Assembly (NCBI GenBank): GCA_963854835.1
Contig: OY978526.1
Location: forward strand, 12,417,277-12,481,276
Source of the DNA: Megamerina dolium
Lineage: Eukaryota; Arthropoda; Insecta; Diptera; Megamerinidae
Reading direction: 5' to 3'
DNA: 64,000 nucleotides
Part shown: piece by piece, positions 14,425-23,248 of the stretch
Position numbering within the stretch: the first letter of the stretch is position 1
Layout of the letters: the number at the start of each line of letters is the position of its first letter
The notes under the pieces: model-generated
Told to the model about the DNA's origin: nothing
Databases searched by the model: none
The model's input: the letters and a program-made list of their open reading frames with translations, nothing else
Translations under genes and position numbers: made by a program

Positions 14425-15597
14425 CTACAATTGTATACCATGTGCTTTGCTTAAACCTTCAAACAATTGCTTCTTTTCCGTATTAATTTCTTTCAGTGTT
14501 TGAACAGCTAGCTCAAGTTGCACCTTCTTCAGGGCATGCTGGCTAATGTATTGCTCAATGAATTTTAGACATAATTCATCGCTTTCAAAGTCCTCTTTCG
14601 TCTTTCCTATAGCTGTTTTGATATCTTCCTGTATACCATTTGAAGGAGTTTTAATCGATTTACGTAATTCTTCCAAAGCAAGATCAGTTGGCAAAGTGAT
14701 GATCTCCAGTTGCTTAAAAAGTTCCGTGTAGTTGACTTCAACATTATTGATTTTATACATTAATGCAATTAACTCTGCACCATTTCGCAAGTAGTCGCGA
14801 CGAATCATGTCGTACAATAGATCATCGATACACTTGTGCCATGCATAATAGAAGGCCATTGGACCAAAATGACGTGTTGAGCGCAGCAAATCGAATTGTT
14901 TCGTTTCGTTAATGTGTTCATACACAAGGCCACTAAAGCGGTGGAACTCGCGTTCATACGGTTCGTATTGCACTGTCAAACGGTTAAGTATAAACTCATA
15001 TTTATGCTCATCCAAGCAACGTTTGAAATGTTCTTCTTCGAACATGCGAGGCGTACGTATTTTGCGTCCGTTTAATGGAAAATATGCCTGTCGGCACCGT
15101 TTGGCGACATCGAGTTCGGCATACTCCAATGTTCCATCGGTTTGCCTAACAACCACTCTACGATCCGATTGACGCAGTCCGTATGTGATATCTGTTATCA
15201 CATATTTCGTGTCTGAGAAGTTTTTCAATCCTGGATCTTTGGAGATAACTTTCTGTACATCTTGCTTAATTTTCACTACCGGTGGCATTTGAAGGCGGTC
15301 TCGTGCTCGCTGAACTGTATTTCGAAACTCTTCCTCTAATTGTTCAGTTGTCATAAATCTGTATTCACTACTATTATCATCGACTGTTGTCTTACGGAAT
15401 ACTTTGTATACATCGAGTTGTGTTATGGATTGCAATAATTTCTGTACTTCTGGATCGGTGAAGATTGGTTTCGGATCACGCTCATATTCTCGAGAGAGCA
15501 CTTTCGTGCTGCATTGTAAATTGTGAGTGTATGATACATAGTTATTTAGTATCCTTTTCAATGCTGATAGTTTACGAATATTTATAATAGTACACAT
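14425..15597 (-). CDS. mRpS22: Mitochondrial small-subunit ribosomal protein mS22
   Basis: A single-exon 390-codon ORF with ATG at 15597. The first 40 residues are basic and poor in acidic residues, as expected for a mitochondrial targeting presequence. From about residue 44 the order of motifs matches MRPS22: FTDPEVQKLLQSIT, then LQMPPVVK, YVITDITYG, YFPLNGRKIRTPRMF, and FDLLRSTRHFGPMAFYYA. It ends with an alpha-helical ALKKVQLELAVQTLKE segment. mS22 is a metazoan-specific component of the 28S mitoribosomal subunit (family knowledge). No break or missing segment is visible. The gene converges on the zinc-finger gene. Confidence 0.93.
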   Translation of the reverse strand: MCTIINIRKLSALKRILNNYVSYTHNLQCSTKVLSREYERDPKPIFTDPEVQKLLQSITQLDVYKVFRKTTVDDNSSEYRFMTTEQLEEEFRNTVQRARDRLQMPPVVKIKQDVQKVISKDPGLKNFSDTKYVITDITYGLRQSDRRVVVRQTDGTLEYAELDVAKRCRQAYFPLNGRKIRTPRMFEEEHFKRCLDEHKYEFILNRLTVQYEPYEREFHRFSGLVYEHINETKQFDLLRSTRHFGPMAFYYAWHKCIDDLLYDMIRRDYLRNGAELIALMYKINNVEVNYTELFKQLEIITLPTDLALEELRKSIKTPSNGIQEDIKTAIGKTKEDFESDELCLKFIEQYISQHALKKVQLELAVQTLKEINTEKKQLFEGLSKAHGIQL

Positions 15598-16422
15598 TTT
15601 CTTTTATGTGTACTTGTAACAGTTTTATAAAGTTCTATTATGGTTCTCCCATGTGAATGGTTAAAAACATTAATCGATGAAGACATTTTTCGATAACTTC
15701 ATAACACATCGCTTTGTTATCGGGGTTATGATGCAATTAGTCAAAATGTAAGGTAGCTAAAAGTAAAAAAAAATCGCTTAAGCCTATGTATATGACACAA
15801 AAACATTTTCTATTCTCCTTTGATATTACCCTCGCACTTAAACTGCCAACTGTTTCTCGGCGAAATATGAACTCGGTTGTATGTTTTCTTAATGTTTGAC
15901 ATTACGAATGATAAGCCGAAGGTGTGTTGCATGTATGGGAAACAAAAACCCCTCTCTTCCCAATGCGTCCCTCGCATTAACAAAATGTTTTTCATTCAAA
16001 TGGCTTGGTGTCTAAACGGTGACTAAGCGTAAATCATGTCGCATGTACGTGAAACAAAAATTTCCCAGCGCGTCCTAGCTCGAAAACACTGTTTTTCATG
16101 CAAATATTTTTGTGTCTAAATCTGGACTTATATTTTGTGAACATTTAATTGTAATTCGAATCAACCCTGTTTGATGACTAGATTTGATCAAAAATAATTG
16201 TATTATTTTTGTGCTCACTGTTAAAAAAAATTCTTATAATTAAAACTGGTATTTCAATTAAATTTGAAATTTTACTTTCGACTAGTTTATCGATCCTTGC
16301 TGAAACTCCAAATTGAATTGGATATTCTTCAACAAATCCGGCCGATTTATACTCTGTGTCATCACTCAAGAATATTCTATTATCCTTATCGAATTCGTTC
16401 CGTTTCAACAACCAACGTAAAG
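15598..16422. other. Intergenic with a diverged tandem duplication
   Basis: Positions 15921-16023 and 16036-16127 are diverged copies of one block (GCATGTA...GAAACAAAAA...TTTTTCAT...GTGTCTAAA). A minus-strand ORF at 16178-16411 has no recognisable domain. The 5' end of mRpS22 transcription should lie near 15600. Confidence 0.55.
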
Positions 16423-16685
16423 CCTAGACAGACGGCGGCCTAATTCCGGATTACCGAGTTAATTCGAATTAACTCGGGCATTAACTGCAGCTAATCCGCA
16501 TTAACACACATTTTACAAAATGTGTGTGTTCTCTAACAAAAAATTTTCAACAATTGTTTCAACAGTTTTCAACATGAAAAGCGTTGGCGAACAAATAAAT
16601 CCAGCTGTCAATTACCAACTGTGAATGTCAATAATAAAACAGCAATCAGCCGTTTAGTTAATCCGCAATACTGCCTTCTGTCAGG
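16423..16685. mobile_element. Candidate MITE with imperfect terminal inverted repeats
   Basis: The left end CCTAGACAGACGGCGG and the reverse complement of the right end, CCTGACAGAAGGCAG, form imperfect terminal inverted repeats about 263 bp apart. Both continue into a matching GCGGATTA-type subterminal block. There is no coding capacity. A 24-bp perfect palindrome lies at 16454-16477. Target duplication and superfamily are unclear. Confidence 0.5.
16454..16477. repeat. Perfect 24-bp palindrome
   Basis: The half-site CCGAGTTAATTC is followed directly by its exact reverse complement. It lies inside the candidate MITE and could extrude as a cruciform or bind a dimeric protein; no function is shown. 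Confidence 0.8.
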
Positions 16686-16843
16686 TTATTACACTCCACT
16701 TGTCAAATTGTTTTCGTTTACCACGAAATTTGAATTTTTTTAAAATAGTGCTCGTCTGTTGCTAATTTCTATTTGTGATCAAATTTTTGGTATTGTTCTT
16801 AATTAATTTCATACTTTGAGGGATAAAGGCCAAAATATGTAAA

Positions 16844-16968
16844 AAGTATGCAAGCATATTCATCCGTCAAACGAAGTTACAATATACACATCCTTATGAA
16901 AGTGCCCACATAAAAAGTCTCGAAGAATCATGCTCTTTATGTGGGCACTTTCATAAGCATGAGTATAT
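16844..16968. repeat. Long palindrome: left arm, loop and first half of right arm
   Basis: The left arm is 16844-16917 (74 nt), the loop is 16918-16932, and the right arm starts at 16933 and runs to 16968. There it is cut by an LTR retrotransposon and resumes at 20802-20839 after the 4-bp target duplication. With the insertion removed, both arms are 74 nt and 65 of 74 positions pair. The 20-nt core TATGTGGGCACTTTCATAAG is identical in both arms. Confidence 0.85.
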
Positions 16969-17391
16969 TGTAACGAGTATCGAGAGTTGGTTACTCATCA
17001 CTATTGTGACTGACACTATTGGCAGCATCGACATGAATGTCAACAAAAAGAAATAAGCGATAACCAGAACAAGCCAACGAGAAAGGAAGAGAAGAATCTC
17101 GATAAAGGAAGATTCTGGGGTGTTGCCAACAGAGTATAAATAGAGCCAGTGTTGAGAAGTGAGAATCAATCGAATTTCGAACGCGACTGCGCAAACATCT
17201 ATACAGAGACATTAAAGTGTTATTGTAAATAGTTGATTTTAAGCAGAGATGATTGTAAATAGAGATTATTAAATAAATTGTTGCTGTATATAGTTGTATA
17301 AAATAAGTGTTGCAGTTATTATTAACAGAATCCAGTGATCGAACAAGGTAATTCAAATAGAATTAAACGCTCACAGAATAAAAACGTAACA
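16969..17391 (+). repeat. 5' LTR
   Basis: It begins TGTAACGAG and ends GTAACA. It contains TATAAATA at 17135-17142 and AATAAA at 17272-17277, a plausible promoter and polyadenylation signal. Relative to the 3' LTR it lacks 15 bp near 17205. Confidence 0.92.
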
Positions 17392-17393
17392 AT

Positions 17394-17409
17394 TGGTGTC
17401 AGAAGTGGG
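17394..17409 (+). other. Candidate primer binding site
   Basis: TGGTGTCAGAAGTGGG starts two bases after the 5' LTR and begins with the TGG expected opposite a tRNA CCA end. I cannot identify the primer tRNA by eye. Confidence 0.6.
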
Positions 17410-17420
17410 ATTCTGTAAGG

Positions 17421-18968
17421 ATGGTGAATATTGACCAACTAAAAGTGGACCAGCTTAAAAAGCTGTTGGTAGAGATGAATCTATCGTCATCAGGTGCAAA
17501 GGCGGAACTGCTGGTGAGGCTGAGGCAAGCCATGGAGGCTAAGGGTATTAATGTAGAAGAACATGAGTTCTTTGAGGAAGTCGAGATACATGCAGTCGTA
17601 CACTCTGAGGAAGAAAGCAAGATAGATTCGAGTGGTCAACTAATGGAACTCATGAAATCCATGATGCAACAACAGCAGCAGCAACTGCAAGGAATTAATG
17701 CGTAGTTACAAGAAAATGCGTCTCGCATTGACTCCAAGTTTCAAGAACATTCGGTACGTCAAGAAAACGCTATGGGAGAGTTCCAGAAAACAATTGACTC
17801 CAAGTTTCAAGAACATTCGGCTGAATTGCGTATGGAAATTCAAGAAGGTTCGGCTCGACAAGAACACGTCATCGAAAATCTACAAAAAAGAATTGAGATT
17901 AGATTTCAGGAAATTTCCGGAACCATTAATGAAAAAGTCATGGATCTGAAGGAACATGTAGATGACTTGGAAGATAAGTTCGAGAAATTACAGCACGAAC
18001 TCAATCAACTAAAAATAAATGGACCAGCCACATCAGTGATTAGAGATTTAAGTACAATCAAACTAAAGCCACCAACGTTTGACGGAAGCACGCCATTCAA
18101 TATCTTTAAGCTTCAATTCGAGACAACAGCTTCAAAGAATCAATGGGATGATAGCGACAAGACTGCTGCTTTAATAGTCGCATTAAAAGGTAATGCTTCC
18201 GACGTGTTACAGATGATTCCAGAGAAATATCGTGGTAGCTATCAATCACTGATGGACACACTCCAACGAAAATATGGAAATGAATACAAGAGTCAATTAC
18301 ATCGAGTGGAATTGAGATCGCGAGTGCAACGGAGTAATGAGAGCCTTCAGGAATTCGCTGCCGATATTGAGCGCTTATGTCATCTAGTGTTCTCCGGTAA
18401 TTCGGAAGAGTTCGTCGAAAAAATCAAAATAGAGGCTTTGACAGATGTCATACGTGACGGAGAGATAAAGCGTGCCCTAGTCATGTCACCAAGAAATACT
18501 TATGCCGAAACAGTCAGTAGTGCCTTGACATTTGAAGCCGCCAGTTTGATGTGCCGACCAATGCCACGGGGACGCCAACTAGAGGGGAAAACATCACATC
18601 TGGTTGAAGCAGTGCGTCAGGTAGTAAAATCAGTAGTTCAGCCTGAAGCAAGAACAGGTCGACGCGAAAACAAATTTAATGGTAAGTGCTTCATTTACGA
18701 CAAACGAGGGCATATAGCGCGTGATTGCAATCAATCGAGTATGAAGCCTAAAGAAAGAACAAGGAATCAACACAAAAATAAATTTGCCGGTAAGTGCTTC
18801 ATATGTGATCAAAGACACATGGCGCGTAATTGTCGTCTACGACGCAAGCAACAAAGATCGAATTCACCAGGACAACGAAAGGAAGATCGTGATGTCATTC
18901 ATCGTGGTAAAGCTGATACTCCATATCATCGTACTTGCACCGTAGATAGCTACATTGTTCTCGGGTAG
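17421..18968 (+). pseudogene. gag with N-terminal SAP-like motif, one premature stop
   Basis: The reading frame starts at ATG 17421 and is interrupted once by TAG at 17703-17705; the frame is unchanged afterwards. Residues 1-40 (VDQLKKLLVEMNLSSSGAKA, then a LLVRLRQAM helix) fit a SAP motif, normally a helix-loop-helix DNA-binding element of chromatin proteins. Then come an acidic stretch, a Gln run and a coiled-coil-like segment made of near-repeats of DSKFQEHS. A retrotransposon gag core follows (WDDSDKTAALIVALKGNA...). Two zinc knuckles end the protein: CFIYDKRGHIARDC is regular, while CFICDQRHMARNC has one residue fewer between Cys and His. Nucleocapsid-type RNA binding is inferred from the knuckles. 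The frame closes at 18968, where the internal deletion begins. Confidence 0.85.
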
Positions 18969-19000
18969 GAAGCCAGAATCACATTGTTAACCTACGACTT

Positions 19001-20333
19001 ATGAATGTATTATCGGAAGAGTCATGGACCACCGAACGAGTGCAAGAAGATCAGAGGAACGACCCAGATCTCGTAAAGATTATGGAATACAAGGAGCAGG
19101 GCATACGTCCAGATTGGCAAGAAATGGCTAATGAGAGTCCAATAGCAAAGGCATACTGGGCGCAGTGGCAAAGCCTGCACTTACGAGACGGATGTTTATT
19201 CCGAGCATGGGAAAGTGAGGATGGAAAAATCACTAATGATCTTCTAGTGGTACCCAAGGCGAGAATAAATGAAGTGATAGCTGAGTATCACAATGCCTCC
19301 AGTGGAGGGCATTTGGGAATCACCAAAACCGTCGAGAAAATAAAGAAACGATTTTATTGGGTTGGTTGTCATGACCATGTCGCTGATTGGATTCGGAAGT
19401 GTAAGCAATGTGCAATGGCCAACGGTCCCACTAAGAAAAGTCGTGGTAAGATGCACCAATACACCGTGGGTGCTCCATTTGAGCGAATTGCTATGGACAT
19501 AGCTGGGCCATTTCCAATAAGCAACGCAGGAAACAAGTATGTTCTGGTGGTTATAGATTACTTCAGTAAATGGCCTGAAGTATACCCCATTCCAAATCAA
19601 GAAGCTAGTACAGTTGCGGATGTATTCGTGAACCAATGAATTACTCGTTTTGGTGTACCGATGGAGTTACACTCAGACCAAGGTCGAAATTTCGAATCAG
19701 TTGTATTCCAAGAGATATGCCGTATGCTGGGTATATACAAAACTCTTACAACACCTTTGCATCCACAATCTGATGGCATGGTAGAACGATTTAACCGTAC
19801 CTTGGAGGAATATTTGAGAAAAGTCGTAGATAAATACCAAAGAGACTGGGATGTACATATACCAATGTTCCTCATGGCATATCGATGCGCACAACATGAT
19901 ACGACGGCTACTATACCGGCAATGGCAATTTTTGGAAACGAGTTAAGACTGCCAGCTGATTTAAAATTTGGAGTTGTAACACCAACGAGATCAACCGAAG
20001 GTAATTATATGTACTAGCGAAAAGCGGGAACAGTTGGATGAAGTACATCGGTTCATCAGAGAGCGGTCGCAGATGATAAGCGATAAGATGAAGGCCAGGT
20101 ATGACTTGAAAACAAATTCAAAAGGGTTCTATGAAGGAGAGCTTGTAATGCTTCATAATCCACAACGAAAGAAAGGCCTGTCTCCTAAACTACAGACTCA
20201 TTGGGAAGGACCATATGAGATTATAGCAAAGATAAATGACGTAGTGTATCGTATTCAACGTGCCTGGAATAAAAGAGCAAAGTTTAAAGTAGTGCACTTG
20301 GAGCGACTTGCGCCATATCGAGGGGAAGTATGA
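19001..20333 (+). pseudogene. pol remnant: integrase, broken
   Basis: Starts in the RNase H-integrase linker. The zinc-binding HHCC region is seen as GGHLGITK followed by CKQC. The catalytic core has Asp in AMDIAGPFP, Asp in LHSDQGRNF and Glu in GMVERFNR. The C-terminal GPY/F module is seen in HWEGPYEIIAKI. The frame is broken by TGA at 19637-19639 and again near 20000-20017, where a frameshift links to the segment 20034-20333. No chromodomain is seen. Protease, RT and RNase H that should lie between gag and this point are absent: only about 30 bp separate the two reading frames. Confidence 0.88.
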
Positions 20334-20358
20334 AAACTTGTTCGGGACGAAGAAGGTT

Positions 20359-20371
20359 AAGAGGAGGGCAG
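20359..20371 (+). other. Polypurine tract
   Basis: The purine-rich AAGAGGAGGGCAG lies directly before the 3' LTR, the expected plus-strand primer position. Confidence 0.7.
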
Positions 20372-20797
20372 TGTAACGAGTATCGATAGTTGGTTACTCA
20401 TCACTATTGTGACTGACACTATTGGCAGCATCGACATGAATGTCAACAAAAAGAAATAAGCGATAACCAGAACAAGCCAACGAGAAAGGAAGAGAAGAAT
20501 CTCGATAAAGGAAGATTCTGGGGTGTTGCCAACAGAGTATAAATAGAGCCAGTGTTGAGAAGTGAGAATCAATCGAATTCCGAACGCGACTGCGCAAACA
20601 TCTATACAGAGGCAAAAGTTGCTAGTACATTAAAGTGTTATTGTAAATAGTTGATTGTAAGCAGAGTTGATTGTAAATAGAGATTATTAAATAAATTGTT
20701 GCTGTATATAGTTGTATAAAATAAGTGTTGCAGTTATTATTAACAGAATCCAGTGATCGAACAAGGTAATTCAAATAGAATTAAACGCTCACTAACA
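20372..20797 (+). repeat. 3' LTR
   Basis: Matches the 5' LTR closely. It keeps 15 bp (around GCAAAAGTTGCTAG) that the 5' LTR lost, and lacks 12 bp of the AGAATAAAAACG segment near its end. It ends TAACA followed by the ATAT target duplication. Confidence 0.9.
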
Positions 20798-20801
20798 ATA
20801 T

Positions 20802-20839
20802 TTTAACTTCCTTTGACAGATGCATATGCATGTATACTT
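20802..20839. repeat. Long palindrome: second half of right arm
   Basis: This completes the right arm begun at 16933-16968 (36 + 38 = 74 nt). It pairs with 16844-16881 with only scattered mismatches. Confidence 0.82.
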
Positions 20840-21653
20840 TGCGTTACCGCACGGAACACAAAATACTGGGCCCATCTTTTTCCTCTATTCGACTCTCATT
20901 GAATTTGACAGAATCAACTGTTCACGTGACATAATAGTAGTCCCATCGTTTACAAGAATGATAGAAAACCTATCCTCATTGTTGATGAATAACACGAAAA
21001 ATTTAAGTATTCGTATGTGATTATTTTTGTGTGCTTTGAATATTAATATTTTACTTTTTGTGTTCTCACTGTAGTTATAATAGTTTATATGAATTGAAAT
21101 ATGTGCATTCGCTTTATTTGATGTGTAATTAAAAATTGATATGAAAACAATTTTTGGGATTGTTTAAAATTTGCTCTTCTATTTGTTTGCCATTTTGTAA
21201 TTTTCTCGCAGCTGACCTACAACTGCGTCACAGCTAGAAAAATCCTCTCTGATGGACGCAAAATTCCATAAATTTTGAGATTTCGGTTCAAATTTTATGG
21301 TCCTCCAAAGTGAAAAATTACAATTTAAAAGAATTTAGAGCAATATATATTACAAAAGAATTTATAGGTCCCAGTGCTTGACTTATGAGTCAATATTTTT
21401 CTAATAATATCACAATTATTAAATTGAAATTGATTTAAAATGGAATTTTGAATAAAAACAAAAAACGACCTGGGTTTTTTTTTTGGGAAATGAGTTAAGG
21501 TTTCTTTACTCCGGCATGCGAAAAGGAACTACAGAAAATTCCCTTTGTATGCGCAGTCAATTTTGCAATTTTGTACCAACAGGCTTAAAATACGTATTTT
21601 TGTGTAAATTTTAATTGAAATTTATTTGAAAATTTAAATATCACTATTATTAT
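20840..21653. other. Intergenic, no gene recognised
   Basis: Separates the LTR element from the solo LTR. It is AT-rich with no ORF of note and no repeat that I could match elsewhere in the window. Confidence 0.45.
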
Positions 21654-22090
21654 TGTTAGGTTTTATTCTGTGAGCGTTTAATTCTATTTGAATTACCTTG
21701 TTCGATCACTTGATTCTGTTAATAATAACTGCAACAATTATTTTATACAACTATATACAGCAACAATTTATTTAATAATCTCTATTTACAATCAACTCTG
21801 CTTACTATCAACTATTTACAATAACACTTAAATGTACTTGCAACTTTTGCCTCTGTATCGATGTTTCCGCAATCACGTTCGGGATCAAATTGATTTTCAC
21901 TTCTCAACACTGGCTCTATTTATACTCTGTTGGCAACACCCCAGAATCTTCCTTTATCGAGATTCTTCTCTTCCTTTCTCGTTGGCTTGTTCTGGTTATC
22001 GTTTATTTCTTTTTGTTGACATTCGTTTCGATGCTGCCAATAGTGTCAGTCACAATAGTGATGAGTAACCAACTATCGATACTCGTTACA
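21654..22090 (-). mobile_element. Solo LTR of the same retrotransposon family
   Basis: The inverted copy of the LTR runs from TGTTAGG to GTTACA, flanked on both sides by TTAT (21650-21653 and 22091-22094), a candidate 4-bp target duplication. It retains the TATA region and the segment absent from the 5' LTR. It most simply arose by recombination between the two LTRs of a separate insertion. Confidence 0.88.
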
Positions 22091-22094
22091 TTAT

Positions 22095-23248
22095 TATTAA
22101 CTAAGGACTAATGCATTGCAACTACCTGTAATATCAAAATAAACATTTTGCCCTCAAATGCTAATTGCGTTTTGATGCAGAGTATCTAATATTTTCAGGT
22201 TTGTTAAATAATTTCATAATGCAAATTTTGTCGAAACTTTACATCGACGGCGGTTAAAAATATATTCTACTTCCATATTTGTTTTATTGCTATTTATTAC
22301 TATGCAACAAATACTTTTGTTTTCCTCAATTTGTTGTGGTTAAAATACGCTTGTTTCATCGCAAGGAAATTTTTCCCATGCAACATTCGATTCAAATATA
22401 ATCGTTACTAATTGTAGGTATTTATTTTAATTTTATATATCACTAAAATAATGATGTCAGTACTGTGTTAGTGTTGCCAGGTTTCATATTTAAATTTCTT
22501 GATTATGCCAAATTTTAGAGGATATACATAATGGGATTTTGGATTTATTGCAATATGTGGGATATTAAACTGTCAAACTAAACCAAGCACATCAAACGAG
22601 AGGATCAATAGTTAATTTCAAACTTTTCTTTGTTGCCGTTGTAGAGCTGAAGGTATACACTAACTTATAGCAAAAGTTTGAAAGTATAATATCCCACTTA
22701 TAACACAGGCATTAGTATATATTTGCATCATGCCTTTCAATGCAATTGTATTCGGATGAGATGAAATTCGATATTACCAAAGTTCTAATTTCGACACGGA
22801 CATTATTCCTTAATATTTCTGGTGTTTTTGTTCTCATTCTCACAAGCGGCAAAAACACAAAAAGAAGAGTTTATAAAATTATTTTCTTTACATTTCCGTG
22901 CTTATATTAAAATGTATTAACAGGAAAATTTAGGCTACATAATTGTACACATTTTCAAAAACAAGTTTTAATTATCTGTATGTTTATTGTTTTAATTATA
23001 TATATTAGGTTAAATAAGTAAATAAATAAATGTTCGGTTCACTTTTGTAAAGGATTATTTTCAGGGGTAAATATTCGGGAGACCTGGTAACCATAGCGTT
23101 GGTACGTTGATTGAATACATTTCTTTTTAGAGATAATTTCCTTAATTTTGCGATACTTGTTTTGTAAACGACGACCACAATCTCATCATACAAGGAAAAA
23201 CGAAAATAAAGAAAACAGGACTAAGCTCGGACAAAACTTGCAACGAAA
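22095..23248. other. Intergenic upstream of the F-box gene
   Basis: No gene or repeat was recognised. The proximal part (about 23150-23248) should hold the promoter and 5' leader of the F-box gene; no TATA box was assigned. Confidence 0.45.

Larger units (their letters stand above)
16969..20797 (+). mobile_element. LTR retrotransposon (Ty3/gypsy-like), internally deleted
   Basis: The element has two LTRs (16969-17391 and 20372-20797), a primer-binding-site-like TGGTGTCAGAAGTGGG at 17394, and a purine tract at 20359-20371. Both flanks carry ATAT, a 4-bp target duplication (16965-16968 and 20798-20801). Inside are a gag with SAP motif and zinc knuckles and an integrase with a DDE triad and GPY/F module. 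Protease, reverse transcriptase and RNase H are missing, so the element is 3.83 kb. The LTRs differ by a handful of substitutions and two indels, which suggests a fairly recent insertion. With no reverse transcriptase, it could have moved only with enzymes from a full-length relative, unless the deletion arose after insertion. Confidence 0.93.

Noticed and set aside
16178..16411. Minus-strand 77-codon ORF
   Set aside because: No domain; located in AT-rich sequence with a diverged duplication next to it; likely chance.
16951..17356. Minus-strand ORFs in the LTRs (also at 20357-20615 and plus at 21832-22111)
   Set aside because: They occur only because the LTR sequence is open on the antisense strand; they repeat with each LTR copy and match no protein family.
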